64,000 nt of DNA, taken from positions 2,950,501-3,014,500 of the forward strand of contig NC_068559.1 of assembly GCF_022201045.2 (NCBI RefSeq), written 5' to 3'. The notes under the pieces are model-generated. The model did not search any database, was not told the DNA's origin, and saw only the letters and a program-made list of their open reading frames with translations. Of the stretch, positions 37,966 through 48,067 are shown one piece after another; within the stretch, counting starts at the first letter, position 1; every line of letters begins with the position of its first letter. This DNA comes from Citrus sinensis (taxonomy: Eukaryota > Streptophyta > Magnoliopsida > Sapindales > Rutaceae). Made by a program: the position numbers and the translations under genes.

Positions 37966-38640
37966 TGTAGAATCTCAGGTGCTATAGACTGACAAAACAA
38001 CCCAAGATTCTGCCCCAAGACCTTAACCCAATAGAACAAGATGCAGCAAGATGTTTAACTGAAAAGCTACGACTAAGATGAACCTATGGAACTAGACAAT
38101 TAACTGATTGGAATTAAGAATATAAAAGGAAGTAATTAAAACAGAGAACAAAAGAATCTTAACGTGGTTCAGCTAGATTTCTCTAGCTTACATCCACGGG
38201 AGGGAAAGAACACAGCTTTATTGATTTTCTTTAGATGAATTACAGAGTAATGCTTAGTTTTTGAAGACAGGCAACAACTAGCTTTATATATAACCAGCTT
38301 CCTTCTCTCTCTTCAGCTCTCTCTGCTCTCCAATCAACTGCTTCCACATCAGCTGTTCCATAACAGCTTCTGTAAACGAACCCAGAAAAACTCCAGCACC
38401 TTACGTGAGTTCCTCGTGCTTCTAACGACAAATAACGAACTTTGCAAGCTGAGCTCAGACACGTGACATGTGCGTGCATCACTTAAATCTAAACGACAAC
38501 TCCATACGTCGTTCAGAAGTGTAATTCTTGTACACATCAAAACGCAGGTTTCTGTGCCGTTTTGAGCTTAAGTGTTTCCAGCTTCTAAACGCAAAGTCTT
38601 CTGCCGTTTTGGTTTTCTGGATTTGCTTTCACAAACAACA
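37966..38640 (-). repeat. Copia 3' LTR
   Basis: 675 bp, near-identical to the copy at 42699-43373. The one difference I noticed is TGATTTTCTTTAG here (around 38229) against TGATTTCCTTTAG in the other. Confidence 0.95.
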
Positions 38641-38695
38641 ATTCTCCACCTTGAAACAAATCATCCCTGGTTTCTCCCTCCATTTCCAGAATGAA

Positions 38696-41600
38696 TTACC
38701 AGCAGCCGAGACCAGCTATGTCCAAGCAAACCTTGAACTTAGCTGTAGTGACTACTTTTGTTAACATGTCAGCAGGATTTCTGTCTGTATGTATCTTCAC
38801 CATTCTGACCACACCCATGGAAACTACATTTCTAATGAAATGCAGCTTAATGTCAATGTGCTTTGTTTTCTCATGATGAGCTGGGTTTTTACTCAAGTAA
38901 ATGGCACTTGAGCTATCACAGAATACATCAACTGTCTTCTGACTCATTCCAAGCTCAGCTATCAAGCCTTTCATCCATAAGGCTTCCTTTACAGCTTCAG
39001 CAGCTGCTGTATACTCAGCTTCTGTTGTTGACAAAGCAACAACATGCTGGAGACTCGCCTTCCAGTTAATCAAACAACCATCCAGCATGTATAGATATCC
39101 TGTGAGTGATCTTCTTCTGTCTAAGTCCCCTGCAAAGTCAGAATCAACAAAACCACTGATCCCCTCAGATTTGATCCTTGACTTACCATAAACCAGCCCC
39201 TGGTTCAGGGTTCCACTTAGGTATCTCAACACCCATTTTACAGCTCTCCAATGTTCCTTTCCAGGAGACACCATATATCTGCTCACTACACTTAGAGCAT
39301 AGGAGATATCAGGCCTAGTTAGAACCATAGCATACATCATGCAGCCAACTGCATTAGCATAGGGAATCTTAGCCATCTCTAATTTTTCTTCTTCTGTTTT
39401 TGGACATTGCAAGCTGGAGAGCTTAAAATGTGTTGCTATTGGAGTCATCACAGGTTTACATGAGGTCATCCCAAAGGTTTCCAGTACCCTTCTCAGATAT
39501 TTCTCTTGAGAAAGAAACATAATGCCTTTGCTTCTATCCCTCTTGATCTCCATGCCTAGTATCTTCTTTGCTGACCCCAAATCTTTCATCTCAAATTCAG
39601 AACTCAGCAAATTCTTCAAGGCTTCAATTTCTTCTCTTGACTTACAAGCTACCAACATATCATCTACATATAGTAACAGGTATATGTAGAGATTTGTACT
39701 TATTACCTTGTAATATACACAGCAATCAAAACTGCATCTCAGGTATCCATGTGACAGCATGAACTCATCAAACCTGAGATACCATTGCCTTGGAGATTGC
39801 TTGAGCCCATACAGTGATCTTTTCAGCAAGCAAACATGATTTGGTTTCTCAGAATCCACATACCCCTCAGGTTGAGTCATAAGAATTTCTTCCTGTAGTC
39901 TTCCATGTAAAAATGCAGTCTTGACATCAAGTTGATCAAGCTCTAAGTCATGAACTGCAGTCATTGCTAACAATACCCTTATGGAGGCATGTCTGACCAC
40001 AGGGGAGAATACCTCTTTAAAGTCAACTCCTTCCCTTTGAGTATACCCCTTTGCTACCAGCCTAGCTTTGTACCTTTTAGGTTCACTAGCTGTGAGGCCT
40101 TCCTTGACTCTGAAAACCCACTTGCAACCCACTGTCCTTCTGTTACCAGGTTTATCAATCAATATCCAGGTGTGATTCTTTTTAAGAGAAGCTATCTCAT
40201 CATTCATAGCCTCCTGCCATTCTGATTTGTTTGAGCTTTGAATAGCCTCAGCATAACTCTTGGGTTCATCTACATCAATATCATGTGAAGCAGCCAGTGC
40301 ATATGCTATCAGATCAGCATACCCATATCTCTGTGGTGGTCTGATTTGTCTTTTTTCTCTATCTTTTGTCAGCTGATAACCCTGTACTTGAGTCTGCATC
40401 TGAGATTTTGGTTGAGGGCCACTGCATTCATCATGATCTTCACTGTCTTTATCTGAATTGTCATCCCTCTCAGGTTTCTTTGAATCAGGATGCTCCACCT
40501 CAAATTGGATGTCTTCTTGCACTTGAGGTTTCTGAGTTTTCAGCCCAATATCCTTTCTGATTTCCAAAACAGCCTTCTCATTGAATGCCACATCTCTGCT
40601 TATTATGCACCTTGGAGGTTCTAGATCAGTGCACCATAGTTTGTATCCTTTAACTCCATCAGGATAGCCTAGGAACTGACCTTTAAGAGCCCTGGGTGCT
40701 AACTTTCCTTGATTGATATGTGCATAAGCAGGGCATCCAAACACTTTAAGATTAACATAGCTTGCTGGTTTCCCATGCCACATTTCAAATGGAGTTTTAA
40801 AGTCTAGAGCAGCAGAGGGACTCAAATTCACCAGATAACTTGTTGTTAATAAGGTTTCTGCCCAGAGACTTTTTGGAAACTTTGCTTGCACCAGCATGCA
40901 TCTCACCTTATCCATCAAGGTCCTGTTCATTCTTTCTGCTAATCCATTTTGCTGAGGTGTTAACCTCACTGTTTTATGCCTTGCTATCCCTTCATTTGCA
41001 CAGTAGCTGTTAAATTGCTGATTGCAGAACTCAAGTCCATTGTCTGTTCTTAACTTCTTAACCTTTTTTCCAGTCTGATTTTCAACTAAGGTTTTCCATT
41101 CTTTGAATTTGTTAAAGACTTGATCTTTGTGCTTCAGTACATAGACCCAAACCCTTCTTGAATAATCATCTATTATTGACAAAAAATAGCTATTTCCACC
41201 TAATGAGCTTGTCTGTGCAGGCCCCCAGAGATCAGAGTGTATGTAGTCTAGGATGCCAATAGATTTGCTGGTTGAGTTTTTGAAACTGTGCCTTGTGGAC
41301 TTTCCATATACACAATCTTCACAAAAATCTAACTCATCTATCTTATCCTTCCCCAGAACCCCTTGTTTCTCAAGTTCTTTTAACCCTTTAACACTCATAT
41401 GCCCCAATCTTAGGTGCCACAGCCTGGTGCTTTCCCCACCAGTGCCAACAATTACATCTGTTGTTCCTGTAATTGCCTCACCATCTAGGACATATACTCC
41501 ATTTCTTTTTGATCCTTTCATCACTATCTTAGAGCCCTTCATGATAAACAATCTACCAGATTCAAGCTTAACACTAAACCCATTCTGATCTATCAAACCT

Positions 41601-42661
41601 AGTGAGATTAAGTTTCTCTTTAGATCAGGAACATATCTGACCTCTCTAAGTTCCCAAATTGTCCCATCATGAAGCCTAAGACTTACATTTCCCATGCCTA
41701 TGACTTTACATACAGCATTGTTACCCATCATTACTTTTCCCCCATCTAAATCATGGTAATCAGAGAAATAAGTTTTAAATGGGCACATATGAAATGTGCA
41801 ACCAGAATCTAGTATCCATTTACCTCTCTGGAGATCCTCTGTAGCCACACATACACCAGCAGATTCATAGCCTTCTTCCTCCACAATAGCTGCATCACCA
41901 TTTCTTTCTTTATTTTTGTTCTTTAGTTCTTGACAGTCTCTCTTGAAGTGGCCTTCTTTGTTACAATGAAAGCACTTCTTATTTTGTGACTTTGACTTGT
42001 CTTGCTTTTGTTTCTTCTTCTTTCCATCATTTTTGTTAAACTTACCCTTAACTGATAACCCTTCAGCATGCATCATATTCCCTGATTTTTCTTGTAGCCC
42101 TCTAGTATTCAAGGCAGCCTTAACCTCATCTAATGATAAGGTTGATCTTCCATACATAAGGGCATCCACAAGATTTGAATAAGACTGAGGTAGAGAGCTT
42201 ACCAGAAGCAATGCCTTCCCTTCATCATCCAGCCCCTCATCAATGGTTTCAAGTGTGTCACAAACTTGATTAAATTCATCGATATGATCATCCAGAGAGG
42301 ACCCTTCTGCCATCTTCAGTGTGAACATCCTTCTTTTGATATACAACCTATTAGCCAAAGATTTAGTCATGTAAATCTTTTCTAATTTGGCCCATAGGTC
42401 TGCAACAGTCTTCTCCTTGGCAACCTCCCTTATCACTGAGTCACCAAGACTCAATATGATGGTGCTTCTGGCCTTCTTGTCTATCTCAGCAGCCATTTCA
42501 GGTGTCTTGGAGGATGATTCTTCTTTCCCTTCTTTCTTGGTGACAGGTTCGAGTGCATCTCCTAGCCCCTGTGTTATCAGCAAGGCCTCCATCTTTACCT
42601 TCCACATGTTGAAATCATTCTTGCCAGTAAACTTCTCAAGATCGATCTTGGTTGAAACCAT
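38696..42661 (-). CDS. Copia gag-pol polyprotein, uninterrupted
   Basis: One open frame of 1321 residues from MVSTKIDLEKFTG. In order: a UBN2-type Gag region, a zinc knuckle (CFHCNKEGHFKRDC), an aspartic protease (WILDSGCTFHMC), GAG-pre-integrase (LWHLRLGHMS), integrase core (HSDLWGP, LRTDNGLEF, PQQNGLAERMNR), reverse transcriptase (QLDVKTAFLHG, LYGLKQSPRQW, YLLLYVDDMLVA) and RNase H (GFVDSDFAGD, LSTTEAEYTAAAEA). The order protease-integrase-RT-RNase H defines Ty1/Copia. All catalytic motifs seen are intact. The open frame can be extended upstream to 42772, but that part runs through the primer-binding site and LTR, so the ATG at 42659-42661 is chosen. The product would mediate reverse transcription and integration of the element. 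Confidence 0.95.
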   Translation of the reverse strand: MVSTKIDLEKFTGKNDFNMWKVKMEALLITQGLGDALEPVTKKEGKEESSSKTPEMAAEIDKKARSTIILSLGDSVIREVAKEKTVADLWAKLEKIYMTKSLANRLYIKRRMFTLKMAEGSSLDDHIDEFNQVCDTLETIDEGLDDEGKALLLVSSLPQSYSNLVDALMYGRSTLSLDEVKAALNTRGLQEKSGNMMHAEGLSVKGKFNKNDGKKKKQKQDKSKSQNKKCFHCNKEGHFKRDCQELKNKNKERNGDAAIVEEEGYESAGVCVATEDLQRGKWILDSGCTFHMCPFKTYFSDYHDLDGGKVMMGNNAVCKVIGMGNVSLRLHDGTIWELREVRYVPDLKRNLISLGLIDQNGFSVKLESGRLFIMKGSKIVMKGSKRNGVYVLDGEAITGTTDVIVGTGGESTRLWHLRLGHMSVKGLKELEKQGVLGKDKIDELDFCEDCVYGKSTRHSFKNSTSKSIGILDYIHSDLWGPAQTSSLGGNSYFLSIIDDYSRRVWVYVLKHKDQVFNKFKEWKTLVENQTGKKVKKLRTDNGLEFCNQQFNSYCANEGIARHKTVRLTPQQNGLAERMNRTLMDKVRCMLVQAKFPKSLWAETLLTTSYLVNLSPSAALDFKTPFEMWHGKPASYVNLKVFGCPAYAHINQGKLAPRALKGQFLGYPDGVKGYKLWCTDLEPPRCIISRDVAFNEKAVLEIRKDIGLKTQKPQVQEDIQFEVEHPDSKKPERDDNSDKDSEDHDECSGPQPKSQMQTQVQGYQLTKDREKRQIRPPQRYGYADLIAYALAASHDIDVDEPKSYAEAIQSSNKSEWQEAMNDEIASLKKNHTWILIDKPGNRRTVGCKWVFRVKEGLTASEPKRYKARLVAKGYTQREGVDFKEVFSPVVRHASIRVLLAMTAVHDLELDQLDVKTAFLHGRLQEEILMTQPEGYVDSEKPNHVCLLKRSLYGLKQSPRQWYLRFDEFMLSHGYLRCSFDCCVYYKVISTNLYIYLLLYVDDMLVACKSREEIEALKNLLSSEFEMKDLGSAKKILGMEIKRDRSKGIMFLSQEKYLRRVLETFGMTSCKPVMTPIATHFKLSSLQCPKTEEEKLEMAKIPYANAVGCMMYAMVLTRPDISYALSVVSRYMVSPGKEHWRAVKWVLRYLSGTLNQGLVYGKSRIKSEGISGFVDSDFAGDLDRRRSLTGYLYMLDGCLINWKASLQHVVALSTTEAEYTAAAEAVKEALWMKGLIAELGMSQKTVDVFCDSSSAIYLSKNPAHHEKTKHIDIKLHFIRNVVSMGVVRMVKIHTDRNPADMLTKVVTTAKFKVCLDIAGLGCW

Positions 42662-42684
42662 ACTTGTTTTTGGTTGTAGATCTA

Positions 42685-42696
42685 GCTCTGATACCA
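42685..42696 (-). promoter_or_regulatory. Copia primer-binding site (initiator tRNA-Met)
   Basis: TGGTATCAGAGC on the minus strand, two bases inside the 5' LTR, is the standard complement of the plant initiator tRNA-Met 3' end used by Copia elements. Confidence 0.92.
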
Positions 42697-42698
42697 AT

Positions 42699-43373
42699 TG
42701 TAGAATCTCAGGTGCTATAGACTGACAAAACAACCCAAGATTCTGCCCCAAGACCTTAACCCAATAGAACAAGATGCAGCAAGATGTTTAACTGAAAAGC
42801 TACGACTAAGATGAACCTATGGAACTAGACAATTAACTGATTGGAATTAAGAATATAAAAGGAAGTAATTAAAACAGAGAACAAAAGAATCTTAACGTGG
42901 TTCAGCTAGATTTCTCTAGCTTACATCCACGGGAGGGAAAGAACACAGCTTTATTGATTTCCTTTAGATGAATTACAGAGTAATGCTTAGTTTTTGAAGA
43001 CAGGCAACAACTAGCTTTATATATAACCAGCTTCCTTCTCTCTCTTCAGCTCTCTCTGCTCTCCAATCAACTGCTTCCACATCAGCTGTTCCATAACAGC
43101 TTCTGTAAACGAACCCAGAAAAACTCCAGCACCTTACGTGAGTTCCTCGTGCTTCTAACGACAAATAACGAACTTTGCAAGCTGAGCTCAGACACGTGAC
43201 ATGTGCGTGCATCACTTAAATCTAAACGACAACTCCATACGTCGTTCAGAAGTGTAATTCTTGTACACATCAAAACGCAGGTTTCTGTGCCGTTTTGAGC
43301 TTAAGTGTTTCCAGCTTCTAAACGCAAAGTCTTCTGCCGTTTTGGTTTTCTGGATTTGCTTTCACAAACAACA
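42699..43373 (-). repeat. Copia 5' LTR
   Basis: 675 bp, TG...CA ends, bounded by the primer-binding site on the inner side and by DUF674 coding sequence on the outer side. Confidence 0.95.
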
Positions 43374-43904
43374 GGTTTGGCAGGAATGCAAGCACATTTG
43401 GCTGCATTGAAAACTTGTACAAAAGCCTTGAACACTTTGACGAAGCTTACTTGGTACAAAATCAAAAGAGAGATATCCTCTTGAAACCCAATGTATTACA
43501 CATCCTAAATGTACTTTCCTTGAAGGCCCCTGAAGCCAGCTGTGATAAACTCATGAGGGAAGAATTTGAAAAATGTGAAGCTTCAGCTGGTGAAGAAGGC
43601 ACTGTGAAAAATTTGTTTACATACATGGTGACAGATGATTTGTCAGTGACTCCATTGTTGATGACATCTGGCATTATCAGTATGCTACTGAACAATCTTA
43701 GTGTGCTAGAGAAGAGGCTTGTTGAGTTAAGCAATGATGAGGTATGGATTGAGTTGAGCAATGTCCTAACCAATCGTTCAGAACTTTTAAGCTATGGTCT
43801 AATGATACTTTCTCCTTTATGTTCTATGTATCTTTCAGGTCCTGGAACTGTTGGAGAATGCGATGAACTCAAGGACAGCTCTCACCAGTGTCTTCCTGAA
43901 ATAG
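43374..43904 (+). pseudogene. DUF1985-DUF674 chimeric gene, 3' DUF674 part
   Basis: The DUF674 frame continues directly after the retrotransposon: 43374-43741 (starting GRNASTFGCIENLYKSLEHF after two bases that finish an Arg codon) and 43839-43904, joined by a GT-AG intron. It includes KNLFTYMVTDDLSVTPLLMT and ends VLELLENAMNSRTALTSVFL then K and stop. No stop or frameshift is visible in this half. The junction with 37741-37965 misses only the first base of one Arg codon, so the two halves belong to one gene that was intact until the recent insertion. Confidence 0.82.
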
Positions 43905-44576
43905 AATAGATGTGGCTGTTTCTAATTTCAATTAATTTTGTGTAAATACAGGCATCTCAGGAGTATTTTGCCAGGACAGCTTTAACTTATATATTGCTAT
44001 CGTATCTCTGTTTGATGTATGTTAGTACGCATACGTTCCTTTCCCCAGTGCTGCTGCTGTTAATTATGCTTAATGTTTATGGCCACTTGCGTTGTTAGTT
44101 TGAATCTAATATTCACTTTTCTAGTATCATAATTTATACAAAATTTAGTGTAGTTTTGAATATCTCCACTGAAAATAGTTCATAATTTCCAATATCCTAC
44201 TTTTAACTAATGTCTACTCAAATAGATAGATATCACAGTTTCTAATGTTAATGGATTTTGTTTTCTTCTGATTTCTGAAGCAAATTACTAAAAGCCGGAT
44301 TCCTCGCCTGAATTTGAGAACGTATTAAACAAGTATCATGTGGTATATATTCGCAACATTAAGGCCAACTTACTTGGTGAGTTCGTTCAGAGTGATCGTC
44401 TTTGTAATTCAGTAAAATCCAAATATATACCAATGTGTTTTAATGAACTAATATCAAGTAAAATCCCTAGCAAAAACTTTCTAAACCACTATTATTTTAT
44501 TTATTATTTTTCATTTTCTCCAAATCTTGGTTAATGGTAATCTTTCTAATAGGGCTCAACTGCCATTGTTCTTTGC
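43905..44576. other. 3' flank of the chimera
   Basis: AT-rich, no exon. The part at 44452-44537 is a diverged copy of 34627-34711 (shared ATCAAGTAAAATCCC and TTTTCTCCAAATCTTGGT). Confidence 0.5.
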
Positions 44577-45440
44577 CTAAATTAGAGAAATATTGATGAC
44601 TACACCAACTGCATGAGCAATAACTGATCTTGTATAAATCATGACATACATCAAACTGCCAACTACTAAAGTATAAGGAACTCTTCTCATCTTTTTCTTC
44701 TCTTTCTCACTTGTAAGATGATGCTCGGAGCTAAGCTTGAAATGACCTGCAAGTGGAGAATAAACAAATTTTGCCTTACACATGTTAAATCTTTCATGAA
44801 TCCTTTCAATATATGCTTCTTGAAATAATCATAACTTTCAAAGTTCTCTATTGTGGGAAATCTTCATGCCAAGAATCTGTTTAGCTGATCCCAAGCCCTT
44901 TATCGCAAAACATTTGTTAAGCTCTTTCATCAGATTATCAATTTCACTTGTATCCTAGCCAACAATCAACATGTCATCCACATAAAGTAAAAGAATGACA
45001 AAATCACTATCACCAAATTTCTTCACAAAAATAAAATGGTCAGACATAGTATTATTAAAACCATGATCCTCCATAAAAAGATTCAAACTTCTTATACCAC
45101 TGTCTTATTGCTTGTTTAAACCCATATAAACTTTTCTTCAACTTGCACATAAGTTCTTCTTTACCTTTGACATTGAACCCTTCGGGTTGTATATTTCCCC
45201 CTTTAAGTCACTGTGCAAGAAAGTTGTCTTTACATCAAACTATTTAGTCTCCAAATTCAAGGTAATTGTTAATCCTAGAATAATTCGGATAGAAGACATT
45301 TTTGCTACACAAGAAAATATTTCTTCAAAAGCAACACTTTTCTTTTGATCGAAACCCTTCCCAGGCAATCTAGTCTTATACCGGTATTGTGAGTTATTTA
45401 AAATGTTCAACCTATAAAACCACTTGTTCTTCCGAAACTT
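44577..45440 (-). mobile_element. Decayed Copia reverse transcriptase fragment
   Basis: On the minus strand, broken frames show Copia RT motifs: VILLLYVDDMLIVG (about 44965-45003), then KMRRVPYTLVVGSLMYVMIY (the stretch after the RT palm), near 44620-44700. Several frameshifts and stops separate the pieces. It is a different and much older copy than the element at 37966-43373. No LTRs were recognised. Confidence 0.75.
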
Positions 45441-46507
45441 GAAAAATAGGAGAATTTTTTGAGTGATAAGTGTATCACAAGTATTGCACCCAATTAATAT
45501 ATGTGTTAGGTGTAATTTAATTAAATATATATATGATAGTAATAAAGGGGAATTTTTTAAAATAAATATTAAAATAAATAAACATATGATAGTAATATTT
45601 TAATGTGTCACTATAATGTCACTTTTTATTAATCTTTTAGTTAACATTTTGAGACGTTAAATTTAAGATTCAATTTCACAAAACTTAGATTATCTTAGAT
45701 TATCATTAAGAATAAGGTTAATTTCTATCTAACTCTTAGTTAAATTGATCACATACTTCAATTTGGTCCTTATAAAATTTCTATATTTCCAATTAAGTCC
45801 AAGATTATTAAAAGTTTTTAAACACATAATATATTTGGAATCCCTAACATATTTCGAAAAACTACCAAATTAAGATGCTCTATTGTTTAGAGTGTCCTAA
45901 AAACAGAAAATAAAAATATCTAAGCTTTCCAATGATGTATGTCCATTATTATCATTTTTTTATACACACAATATGTACATTTTATATTTGGAATCTCTAA
46001 TATATTTTTAAAAAGATAGAATTTATATCTTTCCGAGTAATGTACGTCCAAGATTAGCAAATTCTGTAAGGATCTTAAAATATTGATTTTTGCTTTGTCA
46101 TCACTCTATATTTGAAAATTAAATTAATAGAATAATTCTAAACCAAAATTGCCCCTAAGTGCTCGGCCATGTGTTTTCAAACAGTTTTATTTAGCTGATT
46201 ATCTGAATTTGAATCTTTGAAGACGTTAATTGTAGAGAATAAAAATTGATGAGACTTTACCCGCCTCTCTATTTTTCTAATAATAATAATAATAAAAACT
46301 CTACACCAAAAATCAACGTCTAATTTATTAACACCAACATGTGAATTTGTATTGCTTAATCTATGCACCCAAGTTTACATTCAAATTAAAGAGTTTGTGA
46401 GGGAGGGAATAGGAGGGCCAAGGGAATTGGAGGATTGACCACATGAAATAGGAATTTTATTTATTAAAAAGCAAACGTGGTAGTGAATAGAGAAATGTAT
46501 ATGCATT
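45441..46507. other. AT-rich gene-free spacer
   Basis: Nothing recognisable beyond low-complexity AT sequence and an ATA/ATT microsatellite near 46277-46295. Confidence 0.5.
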
Positions 46508-46603
46508 ATTCTTGAGGAGTCTGACGACTGTTGTAAATGTCAGAGAAAGGAGATTGAACAAGAGATCCACAAAATCTTTTCCAGGTCCAGCAAATACAAC
46601 CTT
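46508..46603 (-). pseudogene. Relic DUF674 N-terminal fragment
   Basis: On the minus strand the frame reads KVVFAGPGKDFVDLLFNLLS followed by LTFTTVVRLLKNN, a clear match to the DUF674 start (KVIFAEAGKDFVDFLF... in sister copies). Neither the first codons nor the rest of the domain are present. Coordinates mark the matching part only. Confidence 0.75.
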
Positions 46604-46686
46604 GTTTGAGAAGAGTATAAACTAACAACTCTAATTAAACCTTAGACACATTACCAACTCTAATAATGTATCCAACTATAAATATA

Positions 46687-46874
46687 AGAGTAATGATACA
46701 GCTACAAACTCTTATACAAATTTATTTTGTACAAACTGATGTGGTATCAATTCATTAGTTAAATTAAATATCTCTTAGTCCACATAATTTATTTTCATTC
46801 AACTAATTAATTGATACCACATCAATTTATACAAAATAAACTTATACAAGGATTTGTACCTGTATCATCACTCT
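46687..46874. mobile_element. MITE with about 70-bp inverted ends
   Basis: The left end AGAGTAATGATACAGCTACA is matched inverted on the right by ...GTACCTGTATCATCACTCT. The arms also share TTATTTTGTACAAACTGATG / TTTATTTTGTATAAATTGAT and GTGGTATCAATT. A 7-bp direct repeat AAATATA flanks it (46680-46686 and 46875-46881). Confidence 0.8.
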
Positions 46875-47449
46875 AAATATAATTCAATTTACAATTTGTT
46901 ATTAAAGCATACAAAAGAACTTCGAGGGAGCTAATGAGGGGAGCTTTATTAAAATAGAAAAGAAAAATGACAACATGAAAAACGGGACAGAATTATGAGC
47001 CTACCCCCGTAAAGATTTACGGTAAAGTGTTTGGCTTGCAAGAAACTGAGAGAAAATATAGAATGAAGAAGAAAAGATTTTTTAATTCATTTCTTAACAA
47101 CTCATGAATGTAAAGAGAGGCTGGTATTTATGCAACATTAAATGTAACGATCTCATCAACATCAGCAGCAACCTAAAGCAACTTAAGCAATCTTTTACTT
47201 ACTGGAGTCTTCTGGCACCTTCTAGAATATTCCTAACAACCCCTAAGAAACAGCTAATCCAAAAAGTTAACAGAAGTTAAAGAACCATGCATGCCAGTCC
47301 AGAAAGCCAAAAACAACAGCTAAAGAAAAATTGTAAGCAGAGACATACATCCTATAAGCATAATCGATAATTGATAAAAAAAAAAAGATTGATTATGCAT
47401 ACGTAAGCAAGTTTGCAAATGGATTGTCGACAAGTTCTTAACACAAGAC

Positions 47450-47719
47450 TTAAATATATATATATATATATATAGATAAATTTAACAGTGGACTTGAGAA
47501 ATAGGGTAGAAAATTGATTTGGTGAGCCATTGACAAAACATTTTCCTTTGATGTCCCATGCCTTGTTCGATCTCGAAGAAGAAACTCGATAGAATTAACA
47601 GCTTCATGAGGAAAGAGCACTTTCTTCGACGACTTTGTGCGTACAAAAAGCTTCAACTTTTTCTTAGGCTTCATTGTTGGCTGTTTCAGTTTTTCTGTGT
47701 GTACAGTTGTGACTGACAT
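47450..47719 (-). pseudogene. Possible DUF674-like relic
   Basis: The frame MSVTTVHTEKLKQPTMKPKK continues KLKLFVRTKSSKKVLFPHEA and VNSIEFLL, which resembles the opening of DUF674 (KLKL.VDK....VLFAEA..DFVDFLF) but has lost the FAEAGKDFVDF core. The rest of the frame (to an IYIYIY run) is not DUF674. It could be chance resemblance. Confidence 0.4.
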
Positions 47720-47821
47720 ACTACCAAAATACATATACAAGGGAAGGTGGTTGGACAATAGGAACAAGAAAATTTATGGCTCATTTAGACGACTGTCCTC
47801 AATCAACTACCCTAGCGTGCC

Positions 47822-48050
47822 ACCAACAAAGTGTTGGCTCCACTAGCAATGGAGTCCCCTTAAGTGACTTGACTAAGTTTGCTCCCCAGTTCGAGTCGCA
47901 GGGAAGTCGCCTTTGTTGGGAAAACCTGTGCCTCTCGGTTCGAACGGAGACTTCTAGTCTGGGTTGTGGTACGGGCTTAAAGTAAAGGTGCCTCCCACAG
48001 TTGGGGCCCTTCCCAAGATATCTCGTGGTCAAAAACCAAAAAAAAAAAAA
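47822..48050 (+). mobile_element. SINE (tRNA-derived type) with poly-A tail
   Basis: About 229 bp ending in an A-rich tail (48031-48050) and flanked by a 17-bp direct repeat, AACTACCCTAGCGTGCC (47805-47821) and AACTACCCTAGCATGCC (48051-48067), with one mismatch. Inside are Pol III B-box-like stretches (AGTTCGAGTCGC, CGGTTCGAACGG). The body is GC-richer than its surroundings. Target duplication plus poly-A indicates LINE-mediated retroposition. Confidence 0.8.
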
Positions 48051-48067
48051 AACTACCCTAGCATGCC

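Larger units (their letters stand above)
37966..43373 (-). mobile_element. Ty1/Copia LTR retrotransposon, complete and young
   Basis: The element is 5408 bp on the minus strand: LTR 42699-43373 (5'), primer-binding site 42685-42696, one gag-pol frame 38696-42661, polypurine tract beside 38641-38655, LTR 37966-38640 (3'). Both LTRs are 675 bp, begin TGTTGTTTGTG and end GATTCTACA in element orientation. It sits inside the DUF674 exon of the host chimera. No 5-bp target duplication is visible: the left flank ends ...CATACAT, the right flank begins GGTTTGG. Confidence 0.95.

Noticed and set aside
42662-42772. Upstream extension of the Copia gag-pol frame
   Set aside because: These codons read through the primer-binding site and the LTR; the ATG at 42659-42661 after them is the natural start.
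47776-48032. Open frames on both strands
   Set aside because: They are contained in the SINE and its target duplication.
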